64,000 nucleotides of DNA from Leishmania martiniquensis. Its lineage: Eukaryota; Euglenozoa; Kinetoplastea; Trypanosomatida; Trypanosomatidae. A program made the position numbers and the translations under genes. How positions within the stretch are numbered: position 1 is the first letter of the stretch; each line of letters starts with the position of its first letter. The notes under the pieces are model-generated. The model searched no databases, was not told the origin of the DNA, and saw nothing but the letters and a program-made list of their open reading frames with translations. Where the stretch lies: assembly GCF_017916325.1 (NCBI RefSeq), contig NC_090165.1:1002001-1066000 (forward strand). The letters are read 5' to 3'. Below, piece by piece: positions 24,182 through 33,207 of this stretch.

Positions 24182-25798
24182 TCACTTTCGATGTCTGTCG
24201 GGAGCAGGGCGGTAATCGCACACGCTCGCCTCCGTCGTGATCATCAGCCCAGCCACCGAGGCGGCATCGACGACACACGACCGCACCACGCGGACGGGGT
24301 CGACAATGCCAGCCTCAAACATGTCCACGTAGGTGCCGTTCTGCGCATCATATCCCATGGACGTCTCTTGATACTCAGCCACGCTCTCCACCGTCACGGC
24401 GCCCTCCTCGCCAGCGTTTTCACTGATCTTTTTCAGAGGAAGGCGAACCGCGTTGCGCACAATCTGAATGCCGGCTCGGCGGTCCTGCTCCATCTCCTCG
24501 TCATTGAGTAAGAGCTCATCGAGCTTCTTAGAGGCGTGCAGAAGAGCCGCGCCGCCACCAGCTACAATACCTTCGCCGAGCGCGTTGCGGGCAGCATTCA
24601 GTGCATCCACCACTCTATCCTTTGACTCGCTCACCTCGATTGCTGAGCGGCCGCCGACACGAATGACAGCGTGGGTGTCATTCAGCTTCGAAATGCGCTC
24701 CCGCATGGCCTCGCGTCTCTCCTCGGTCATGAGACGCTCCAGACGACTCTGCAACAGTCGTACGCGCGCTGATGTGTCGCCGGTGCCGCGCACGACAGTG
24801 TTGTCTATGGTCTGCTCCACATGCTTTGCAGACCCCAACAAGCACTCAACGTTATCAACAGAGCTGACAGAGCTTACCTTCTCCACGTTGCACTGGCAGG
24901 AGCAGGCAACGTCAAGTAGCTCTTCCTCCTCTATCTCTGGCATGCACACAACACCGCACTGAACAATGCCGCGCTCGTGGTTTAGGATGATCGTCTGCAG
25001 CGCCGAGGCAGCGAAAGAGGGACCGATAAGCACCAACGGGCGCTGCTGCGACCGCGCAGCCTCCAGCAACCTCACCACGTCCTTCACTGCCTCCAGCGGC
25101 TGAGCAGTGACGAAGACTAGCGGGTTCTCCAGCCTGCTGCACAGTCGACTGCTGTCGGTCATGAGGGCACTGGAAACAAAACCGTGCTCGGTACTCCAGC
25201 CATCGTGTCTCGACCACTCCGTCGTGGCCGTGTTGCCATCCACCACAGAAATGAAGCCGTTGACACCGACCGCCTGCACCGCCTGCGCAATGAGTGTGCC
25301 GAGGAGTCGCTCGCCGTTCGCGCTGATGGTAGCCACGTTCTCAAGCATGGCAAGGTCCTTTACGGGTCGGGTCTGCTCTGCAAGGTCGTCGAGAATAATT
25401 GCGACGGCCGCGTCGATGCCGCGCTTCAGATCCATCGGGTTTGCCCCGGTCGTAACGCTCTTGTAACCCTCGGCGAAGATGCTCCAGGCGAGAATAGTTG
25501 CCGTTGTCGTACCATCGCCCGCCACGTCATTCGTTTTATTGGCCACCTGCCGAATCAGCTTTGCCCCGACGTCCTCGAACTGGTCGTGGAAGTCGATCGA
25601 GCGAGCGACCGTGACGCCATCCTTGGTGATCTTCGGCTCGCCGTCGGGTTGTCGGATGATCACGTTCCGACCCTTGGGGCCGAGCGTCACTCCGACCGCC
25701 GTGGCGATGCGCTCAATACCGGATAGCATCAGCTGCCGCGCGTCGCCCCCAAACTCGATAGACTTGCCGCCCGCCCAGCGGCGCGACAGGGAGAACAT
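24182..25798 (-). CDS. Divergent chaperonin HSP60/CPN60 paralogue
   Basis: A 538-residue group I chaperonin from the ATG at 25798 ([12 protein letters not shown], import-like). A polypyrimidine-AG lies between this ATG and the in-frame upstream codons, which supports the start. The equatorial domain is well kept: [18 protein letters not shown], and GDGTTTAT with its ATP-binding Asp; the hydrolytic Asp is in [14 protein letters not shown], followed by [12 protein letters not shown]. The apical domain is unusual. The region of GroEL Tyr199/Tyr203/Phe204 reads [12 protein letters not shown], and the GroEL KAPGFGDRR loop is replaced by MPEIEEEEL. The Gly-Gly-Met tail is absent and the end is [11 protein letters not shown]. 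This is probably a mitochondrial ATPase chaperonin with altered clients, or one working with canonical HSP60 in mixed rings. Confidence 0.88.
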   Translation of the reverse strand: MFSLSRRWAGGKSIEFGGDARQLMLSGIERIATAVGVTLGPKGRNVIIRQPDGEPKITKDGVTVARSIDFHDQFEDVGAKLIRQVANKTNDVAGDGTTTATILAWSIFAEGYKSVTTGANPMDLKRGIDAAVAIILDDLAEQTRPVKDLAMLENVATISANGERLLGTLIAQAVQAVGVNGFISVVDGNTATTEWSRHDGWSTEHGFVSSALMTDSSRLCSRLENPLVFVTAQPLEAVKDVVRLLEAARSQQRPLVLIGPSFAASALQTIILNHERGIVQCGVVCMPEIEEEELLDVACSCQCNVEKVSSVSSVDNVECLLGSAKHVEQTIDNTVVRGTGDTSARVRLLQSRLERLMTEERREAMRERISKLNDTHAVIRVGGRSAIEVSESKDRVVDALNAARNALGEGIVAGGGAALLHASKKLDELLLNDEEMEQDRRAGIQIVRNAVRLPLKKISENAGEEGAVTVESVAEYQETSMGYDAQNGTYVDMFEAGIVDPVRVVRSCVVDAASVAGLMITTEASVCDYRPAPDRHRK

Positions 25799-26994
25799 GT
25801 GTCGCAACACACTCTGTGCAAGTGCTATCTGCCGCTTAATCCGGGGACAGGGAGAGTAGGGAGAACAGTAGCGTGCAGTGCAGAGGTGAGCAATCCGACG
25901 TGTTGCATCGACTTGGGTCACAGGCTAAGCTTCCTTGTGCGTCAAGTGCGTGTGAAACCCAAACAAAAGGCACTGAAGCCCGCACGCATGCCGGCATGGC
26001 TGCCATAGCAAAGGAAAAAAAGGAGAGAGAAGTAAAAAGAAAGTAGAACGCATGCGAATCCACGGCGACACCGGAAGGTACGCCGAGAGCGTCTCTTGTG
26101 GAAGACATGGGAGAGAGGGCATCGTGGATTCTGTCGCCGCCGTCTCTCACCGACCCTCGCCGCCGAGACAGAAGTCCGTCGAGCAGCACTCGGAAATATC
26201 GCTCAGTGGGCGGCCATAGCGGCGCATAACACGCAAGCGACAAGGCTGTCTCACGTCAGCTTGGCGGACCGCATGGAAGGGCAGAATAGCTCTACGGGCA
26301 GCCATATGGCTGCCTCTCACAACGCTTCCCTTTTTTTTTTGAGTCTTGGCAGTGCTGCAGTACCACAACCAGCGCCGAAGCAAGCGCGCACGCACACACT
26401 CACCAGCACGCATAGCTCCGTAGGTGTGCGCCCTACACGCCCCTCCCCCCCAAACACACACACGTCTTTCTATGCGAAGCGAGGCGATCGAGACGAGGGC
26501 GCAAGACAAACAGGCGAATGCGTGTGCCTGCTGCCCCGGATCGTCCCCCACTCACCTTACCCTTTCCCTCATCTCCGCCCTCCACCCCGCACGGCGATTC
26601 CGCACGTCCCTCGAGGAGGGGAGAGAAGTCGGTGAAGAAAAAAGAAAAGACTCCATTGGTTTTGTGTGTATGTAAGTTTGCATGTATGCGTGTGTAGGTG
26701 TGTGCAGCATCTGTGTCAGTCTGGACGCGTTCGCGGAAGCAGAGAGATGAGCGCACTTTTCATGCTTCTAAGCTCTCATCGGCTCGCCTCGGGGGGAACC
26801 ACTTGCCTCTCTCGGCATGATATTTGACGAAGATGAGCTGCCCTTCTTTCGGAAAGCTGTGGAGCAGAAAGCCCAAAACGAAGTGAAGTGGAAGGTGCAG
26901 CGCACCACGCACGTCAATGCGGCGCTTGTGGCGTGAGAAAGACTATTTTTTGTCCTGAGGATGTGGAGAGGAAGGGGCACACGAAAAGGGTTTG
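25799..26994. other. Intergenic region between coiled-coil and HSP60-like genes
   Basis: About 1.2 kb with the presumed 3' UTR of the coiled-coil gene and the HSP60 leader. Contains a T11 run near 26330 and CA-rich patches near 26390-26460. No gene was seen. Confidence 0.5.
25835..25867 (-). promoter_or_regulatory. Predicted trans-splice acceptor and polypyrimidine tract for the HSP60-like gene
   Basis: On the minus strand a C/T-rich run (about 25841-25867) is followed by AG at 25835-25836, 37 bases before the ATG at 25798. This pattern favours the shorter start. It is inferred from pattern and not tested. Confidence 0.45.
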
Positions 26995-29388
26995 TCAGCT
27001 GATGCTCTGGAGGACTGCACGCTGCCGTGCCAAATCCATTTGAAGGCGGGACGCGGCGTTGCACACAAGTGGCTCCCCTCGCAGCATCCCAATGGTGGCT
27101 CCGTTTCCGTCGACAACGTCGTTGCGATCACCCATAAACTGAATCCGCAGGCGCTCCTGAGAGCTGGAAGCGTCCTCGGCCTGGCGGCGAATAGCCTCAA
27201 AGCGGCTTAGCAGCTCCTTCTTCTCGAGCTCGAACTTCTCTCGCTCCTGCCGAAGCGCCTGACGCTCCGCAGCTACGGCGTCGCATAGGCGCTTGTGCTC
27301 ATCCTTCAGGTGGCATGCTGTGGCCCGATCAGACTCGATGGACTCGAGTTTCATTTTGTACTCCTCCTCGCGAGAGCGCAGGGACTTGAGGAGGTCTGTC
27401 TCGTCACGATTTTGTCGCTCCCGCAGCATGGACGCCTCTGCTCGCTCTCGCGCTATCGCCATCCGCTCGCTCTGCAGCTCAGCCATTGCTTCCATCTTCT
27501 TCGCGAGGAACTCTTCAAACTGCTGCTCCAGCATCTTGCGTTCCTGTGCCACCTCGCCTAGCATGAGCCGACGATCCTTTTCCGCTTGCTGGCGGAGGGT
27601 GTCGTAGTGGGCATGTGCCTCGCGGAAGGTGCGGCGATCCTCCTCGCTGCTCTTGCTGAATGAAGCTAAGGCGAGCTCAAACTTGGCGTACAGGCCAGCC
27701 ACACGTACTCGCTCGGCTGCCACCGTCTCCTGGGTCGCCTTCATCTCCGCCACCATCGCATCCAGCACAGCCTGCTGCTCATCCAGCTGTCGCTCTTTCT
27801 GCTGCAGCACTGACATGCGCTCCCCCAACAGCTTCTCGTTCATCGCTTTGGTAGCCTCCATTGTCTCCTGCATGGCCGCCACCAACGCCTCGATACGGCT
27901 GACGTTGCCGACATGCCCATCCATCGTGGCGAGCTGCTGCGCGTGCTGCTTTTGAAGCTGCTCTAGCACAGCCTCATGGCGCTTCGCCATCATTGCAAGC
28001 TCTGCCTTCTGTAGCTCATCCTTGCGCACGCTGTCGGCCTCCATCTGCCGCTTCACTTCCTCCAGCTGCGCACGGTACCGAGCGCTCACTTCCTCCATCT
28101 GCGCCGTAAGCACGAGGCTATCGTGCTGACGCGACTCCTCCTCTGCCTTGGCGCGTCGCTCTTTGTCCATTCTATCCATACCCTCGCGCAGCTCCCTCTC
28201 ATTGCGCAGCCGCGCCGCACGATCTTCAAGATCGCGCTTCAGACGCGCCTCCCTTTCCTCCTCATCTTTGCGCATGCGCTCTTCCATGAAAGTGCGATAC
28301 TTCTCGTCCCGTTGCTCTGCCATGGCCCAAAATTTCGCCTCCCTCTCCTCCCGCTCCCTCAGCTCCTTTTCGAGCTTCTCTGCACGCGCCATGTCTTCGC
28401 GTCTATCACGCAGCTCTCGCTCGCGGCGATAGCGCTCGTCCTTAATGAGGCGCTCCTTTTCCGCCGCGACGACGGAGAGGTTGAGCTCATGAAACACCTC
28501 ACGTACATCGTGTGCGAGGCGCTGAAAGAGTGCGTGCGCCGCCTCCTCCTCCTCCGCGCGGCGCAAGCCGACAGCGCGCTCGTGTTCGCGGCGACGCCGG
28601 CGTTGTAGCTCTGCTCTTGAAGCCCCAGCTCCTCGCTCATCCGCATCCTCAGTGTCGTCATGCACGCCCGCTTTTGCAGCCACACTAGGCGCAGCCGTAT
28701 TGATGGGTGTGACAGCAGTCATGCTTGCTGCGCCTGCGGCGGCCACATGTTGAGAGACCTGTTGCTCCACAAGTTTGTTGAGACGCTGCTTCATCTCTTC
28801 CTCCCGCTGCTGCTGCGCAGCCAGCTGCCGCTTGAGGTCTTCCTCACGCTGCCGCATTTCCTCTGCCTTTCGCGCCTGATCAGCCTCCCACTTAGCGATG
28901 CGCTGCATCACCTCTTCCTTCTCGAGGCGCAGCTGCTCCTGCACAGTGGCATAAAGCCGTTTTTCCTCTGCCTCCACGTCAGCCATGAATGTCTTCGGCT
29001 TGGCGGGGCTCAGGGCTGCTGTGTGTGGCGGCGTGCCAACGGGAGGGATGTAGTCGTCGCTATCCACTGGATCTTCAAAGTCGTCGGCGTAGTCTTCGCC
29101 ATGGTTGCCCGATGAGGTAGCAGTTTTGCTAGCAGAAGTCTTCTTCACAGACGAGGAGGAGGACATAGGCTCATCTTCCTCAGAAATAGGCGCCACCTCT
29201 TTTCTCTTCTTCGGTTTTTTGGAGTCGCGACTCTTGGTCTTTTTGGAGCGACTGGTCATCGAGGGGTTGCGCATTTCCTCCACCATCTCCGCTGGCCCGA
29301 TGTAGTCGTCGTCGTCGTCTACAGTGGCGAAGGAGAAACCCTTCCGCGACGTTGGGGTGAGACTTGGCGCATTTTTCAAAGATGACAT
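26995..29388 (-). CDS. Large coiled-coil protein (probable cytoskeletal or flagellar)
   Basis: A 797-residue protein with ATG start. The first 130 residues are acidic, Ser/Lys-rich and disordered, with a DDDDDYIGPAEMVEEM stretch near 24-39. From about 130 to 755 the sequence is almost continuous Glu/Lys/Arg/Gln-rich coiled coil without Pro, and ends in a conserved-looking tail (FMGDRNDVVDGNGATIGM). The length and shape resemble structural proteins of the basal body, transition fibres or flagellum attachment zone. A distant link to FBF1-type proteins is possible, but I cannot show it. There is no membrane segment or enzymatic motif. Confidence 0.75.
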   Translation of the reverse strand: MSSLKNAPSLTPTSRKGFSFATVDDDDDYIGPAEMVEEMRNPSMTSRSKKTKSRDSKKPKKRKEVAPISEEDEPMSSSSSVKKTSASKTATSSGNHGEDYADDFEDPVDSDDYIPPVGTPPHTAALSPAKPKTFMADVEAEEKRLYATVQEQLRLEKEEVMQRIAKWEADQARKAEEMRQREEDLKRQLAAQQQREEEMKQRLNKLVEQQVSQHVAAAGAASMTAVTPINTAAPSVAAKAGVHDDTEDADERGAGASRAELQRRRRREHERAVGLRRAEEEEAAHALFQRLAHDVREVFHELNLSVVAAEKERLIKDERYRRERELRDRREDMARAEKLEKELREREEREAKFWAMAEQRDEKYRTFMEERMRKDEEEREARLKRDLEDRAARLRNERELREGMDRMDKERRAKAEEESRQHDSLVLTAQMEEVSARYRAQLEEVKRQMEADSVRKDELQKAELAMMAKRHEAVLEQLQKQHAQQLATMDGHVGNVSRIEALVAAMQETMEATKAMNEKLLGERMSVLQQKERQLDEQQAVLDAMVAEMKATQETVAAERVRVAGLYAKFELALASFSKSSEEDRRTFREAHAHYDTLRQQAEKDRRLMLGEVAQERKMLEQQFEEFLAKKMEAMAELQSERMAIARERAEASMLRERQNRDETDLLKSLRSREEEYKMKLESIESDRATACHLKDEHKRLCDAVAAERQALRQEREKFELEKKELLSRFEAIRRQAEDASSSQERLRIQFMGDRNDVVDGNGATIGMLRGEPLVCNAASRLQMDLARQRAVLQSIS

Positions 29389-30054
29389 GACGGCTTTAGT
29401 GTGTTGGTAAAGCTTTCGTTGCTGATCCTGCTACTGCTGCTGCTCTTACGTCGCATAAAAGAGGCGTCGATATAGCCAAAAGCACAGAGAGCGTACAAAT
29501 TGCAAGCTGCAAGCCGCAAATACAACGGCACATAGATAAAAATAATGAGTACGCATACCACACATGCGCATCGTCGAGTATATGGCACGAAAAAAGAAGC
29601 AAAATGTTGGTACGATTCACTTGACAGGCATTTTTCTTGTGCACGAGTGATCGCATACTCCGCGCAAGCACTCCAGACTTCGCAAGCGTCCAGAAAGGAA
29701 AGGTGGCGCACCTCGGCTATGTAGATGCATGCAAAGGTATACCCATTCTTTGATTGGCGCTTCCTGGAAAGAGGGACTCCTTACCTTGAAAGCTGCATTC
29801 CGCTATGCCACATTCCATCCGTACTCGCACTTTGCAAAGTTCGAGTGAGGGAAAAGTGAAGCAAAGCGTGGCCCGCGAGAAGTATCGTTTGCAGGAAACG
29901 AGAGCTCAACGAGCGAGACACAGAAGGAGGGGAATTGGTTCGCATCAAAGACTTTGGTCGTTCGGATAAGACCATCCACGGTCAGCAGTGGCAGAAGAAA
30001 AAAAGCAAACACTCGGCATCACAATAGCACGCAGTTTTCGTCACAGTCACACGC
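29389..30054. other. AT-richer intergenic region
   Basis: Presumed TBC-gene 3' UTR and coiled-coil gene leader. Base composition becomes visibly AT-richer here than to the left and stays so to about 34.4 kb. No gene was seen. Confidence 0.5.
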
Positions 30055-31146
30055 TTAGAAGACAGACGGCACCCAGCTCTGCATCACCTGAACAAAATTC
30101 ATGCTTTGTTCCAGCCCTCGACTGCGTCGTAACCCCTGCACACCCTCGGGAGACAAGTGCTTCAGCTCCTGTAGCAGGTCAAAATCAAATTTTACAATCC
30201 ACTTCCACGCTACGCGAAGAAAAAGGTTCACATCCACAGGAGGATACTCCTGCAGAAGCGGTAAAACGTCACTCATCACCTCCGCTGGCAAAATTGCACT
30301 GCGCAGGTGGTGACACATAGCCGCAGCAACAAAGAAAGCAGCGTTTCTCACCTCGTCGCCAAATGAAAAAAGAAAATCCCACACGCGCAGGCCGTCTGCT
30401 ATATTGAATTCCTGCATGAACAAGAGCATGATCCAACGCAGTGCATAGTGCTCCGCATTGACACCCAGATACTGGAGGTGCTCGAACAAAGAAGGATCAA
30501 AGAAGCGCAAGACATTATCAAACAACCTCATAGTGCTGGTAAGCCCGCACGCTGCGTCAAAGTCGAATGAGCGGCAGAAGTCATCGCCAAGGTGCGCCAG
30601 AAGCGTTTGGAAACAGAAGAAAGTATCCGCCTCGACGGACAGCGTAACATTTGATGCCTTCCCTTTAGCGAAGGCGTAAAGGAGGTGAGCAACGTACTCG
30701 TTCATCCCTTGAACATAGCCAAGCGATTTGTTCACCATTGCTGTACTTATTAGTATTCTGCGCAACGCGTGCTGCGATGGGGTAAAGCGCGCAACCTCTT
30801 CCGTACTTTCGTCTCTGCAGGTTCCCAGACGATTTTCATCTGCAAGGAAAAAGTTTAAAGAGGGCATGGTGCGAGGCACGTCAACGTCGATGAAGCGCGA
30901 CAGATCGTTTGGTTCAAACTTTGACGTTCCGGGACTGAGACCACAAGCCTCCAAAACTTCATTATACTCTTGAAGTCTCTCGACCTCAATGGCAGCCCAG
31001 TGTTTTCTGGTTATCGGATAGAAGCCCATGATTACCTTCCAACAATCAGGGCGGGCGCTTTCATTCAAGCCGCGACGGCAGCTTCTCGTTAATGCTTGAA
31101 AATCAATCGTCTCCGCGTTCAGAATGTGATCGATATTCAAATCCAT
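30055..31146 (-). CDS. TBC-domain Rab GTPase-activating protein (TBC1D13-like)
   Basis: A 363-residue protein that is almost entirely a TBC domain. The dual-finger catalytic residues are present: the arginine finger in FIDVDVPRT (Arg about 92) and the glutamine finger in YVQGMNE (Gln about 146). An N-terminal RxGLNESARPDCWK element is the usual TBC start (motif A), and the C-terminal LRVWDFLFSFGDE also fits. Such proteins speed GTP hydrolysis on Rabs and so end membrane-traffic signals. The compact size and lack of other domains resemble TBC1D13, which acts on Rab35 in animals; the Rab here is unknown. The gene lies in the AT-richer block yet has a fully intact frame. Confidence 0.88.
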   Translation of the reverse strand: MDLNIDHILNAETIDFQALTRSCRRGLNESARPDCWKVIMGFYPITRKHWAAIEVERLQEYNEVLEACGLSPGTSKFEPNDLSRFIDVDVPRTMPSLNFFLADENRLGTCRDESTEEVARFTPSQHALRRILISTAMVNKSLGYVQGMNEYVAHLLYAFAKGKASNVTLSVEADTFFCFQTLLAHLGDDFCRSFDFDAACGLTSTMRLFDNVLRFFDPSLFEHLQYLGVNAEHYALRWIMLLFMQEFNIADGLRVWDFLFSFGDEVRNAAFFVAAAMCHHLRSAILPAEVMSDVLPLLQEYPPVDVNLFLRVAWKWIVKFDFDLLQELKHLSPEGVQGLRRSRGLEQSMNFVQVMQSWVPSVF

Positions 31147-31985
31147 CTTGGAAGCAGAGGTCTCACCGGTGCCCTAGAAGGAAAAGCTAGAAAAAAGTGA
31201 CCACACAGAGACCGCTTTCCCTTTCGTAAAGGTACCAGTCCTGATTGTATTCCTGTCAGCTGATTGCTGTGCCTCCGTCGCCGAGAATACAATGAAATTC
31301 TGGTGATCGTTGATGCCTCTCTTAGAGCTTAATAAGCTTGGTTGGGGCAGCTGTGTGCCACTTTTTTGCGCATACGTGTCCCTATTGGTATAACACAGGG
31401 CACACTACATAACTCGCTAATTGTGCAACGATCGTCGACTGATGCCTCGATCGTAGATAAAGAAAGTCCAGCAATGGGGCATCTAAAGAAGAGTACAAAG
31501 GGTTCATCACCGTCTTAACAAGATCACCACAGGTGGAACATGGTGACACGGAAATGAGATGGGTACACCCGATCCTATAAACACCGCAGAGCGCAGACGC
31601 ACGGTCGATTGCCTCATTGCAGCGCGTACCTTTGTGATCTCCAAATAAAGCATTGTGAATTCTTTTCTTTCCTTCGAGAAGTCAAAGGTAGAAACGAGGA
31701 GTTTGCTCGCACACCAGAAAAGATAATCAAGCCAAAGAAACGGAGCGCGCGAGCATCGTTCACCTCCGCATCTCCTAAGTTTTCTCGAGCAAAACTTAAA
31801 TGAGGAGTGAGATCATGCGCAAATGTATCAGCGACACCTTGTTTTCCCCCTTTCCGGCTTCACATCAATGAAAGAAAGTCCTAATTCGTCGTTCTAGGCA
31901 AAACTGGAAGAGCCTGCTGTTCAAGCGCATTGCACAGGCTGTTATGTGTTCGCGCGAGTGTGTACATGCCCTTTCTGCACATCTA
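31147..31985. other. AT-richer intergenic region
   Basis: About 0.84 kb. Markedly lower GC than most of the window. No coding frame was accepted on either strand. Confidence 0.5.
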
Positions 31986-32300
31986 CTACGGCAAAGGATT
32001 CACCGCATCGAGAAAGGATATGATAGTCCGCATCAAACTCATCTGCGTGTCGATAATAGGATATACTAGAGCCATGCGACCGTCCGGGAGGGCCACGTAG
32101 GCGCGGCGGTCAATCCTGTCGTACGTTTTGGGGTCCTCATCCGCTAGGTTCGATCGATAGTGTGACTGCTTGGAGACGATGGCGCCGACGGCAATCATGA
32201 ATATGATTGTGGGTGCGTGAAATGCGATGGCGTGCACACGGCTCGTATAGGTCTGTGGGAGCAATAGGCTCCAGAGAGGGCGCTTAACGGCGGCTGGCAT
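31986..32300 (-). CDS. Small single-TM protein, function unknown
   Basis: A 104-residue protein from the ATG at 32300 (MPAAVKRPLWSLL). The upstream in-frame codons to 32384 look like leader sequence. One hydrophobic segment lies at about 26-44 (AIAFHAPTIIFMIAVGAIV), preceded by a basic N-terminus, which fits a mitochondrial inner-membrane or ER anchor. The soluble C-terminus has a DPKTYDRIDRRAYV element and a second mildly hydrophobic end. I do not recognise a family. Size and layout resemble kinetoplastid-specific accessory subunits of respiratory complexes, which is only a suggestion. Confidence 0.62.
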   Translation of the reverse strand: MPAAVKRPLWSLLLPQTYTSRVHAIAFHAPTIIFMIAVGAIVSKQSHYRSNLADEDPKTYDRIDRRAYVALPDGRMALVYPIIDTQMSLMRTIISFLDAVNPLP

Positions 32301-32859
32301 TTTGCTGGATAGGAACTTACACTCACTCGTATTGGTCAAACCCTTCAGGGTAGCTTGTGCCGAGGAACAAGGGAGGCAAGGCAACAGAAGCGACGTAAGT
32401 TGAGAGAAGGGAGTAGAGTGTGAGCATGGTCGTCGAGACTAGCGCAAGAAAGTGCACTACAAATCACCTAAGAAGCAAATCCTAGACGCGAACCAGGAGC
32501 TAGGCGAAGCAGGTATACCCAGTTCCCTAAACCTACCAAGTTCGTCCACGCAGAAATCCGAGCTTGCGGTGATGTTTTACCCTTTCGTAGATGAACTTTT
32601 GCAGAAGGCACAATACCGAGTGATGCTCAGATTACTTGTGCTGCTCTCAACACCCCGAAAAAAAAAACAAATAATGATAACATAGGATTTAGTGCAGATA
32701 TAAACACTCGATTGAGGCCTAGCTAGCAATCGACATTTTTTTCTTCCTCGCTCAGTTGCACCATCCAGCTTTGAGTGTTTTTTCGCTTTACATCGGTGAA
32801 GACATGTCCCTAATCAAGCAAAAAATGAAATAGTAGTGCGCGCCTACTGTACATGAGGC
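32301..32859. other. AT-richer intergenic region
   Basis: Presumed UTRs of the two small genes. Holds an A9 run near 32660. No gene was seen. Confidence 0.5.
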
Positions 32860-33207
32860 TCACGCGCGTGTAAAGAAAAGCTTTGTTGTCTCGCCATCGC
32901 GGTTTTTTTTCATGATGCAGTTAGAGGCACGCAGACGCCAGCCTTCCTCCTCCAGGGATTCGATAATCACAAGGAAAATGGAGGATTTGTGAAGCTCGTC
33001 GCAGAAGTGCTGATACATCTCCATGCGCCAGTGATCGGGATTCGACAGGAAGATAAACTTTGGCGGATCCTTGCTTGGATTCATGGCGGTGGACGTTGCG
33101 AGAGGGATTTGTGCCTCCATCGCGCGCACCGTGTCTTCGCGGAGAGTGGAGCCGAGCAGTGTGATGATCGGCGGGTTAAAGGTGCAGGAGACACAGAGGT
33201 TCGGCAT
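32860..33207 (-). CDS. Small conserved-looking protein, function unknown
   Basis: A 115-residue protein from the ATG at 33207 (MPNLCVSCTFNPPII). The N-terminal third has a beta/loop look; the middle (KFIFLSNPDHWRMEMYQHF) and the following helix-strand pair (ELHKSSIFLVIIESLEEEGW) read like a compact alpha/beta domain. There is no membrane segment or signal. Amino-acid use is normal for a real gene despite the AT-richer surroundings. Family unknown. Confidence 0.58.
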   Translation of the reverse strand: MPNLCVSCTFNPPIITLLGSTLREDTVRAMEAQIPLATSTAMNPSKDPPKFIFLSNPDHWRMEMYQHFCDELHKSSIFLVIIESLEEEGWRLRASNCIMKKNRDGETTKLFFTRA

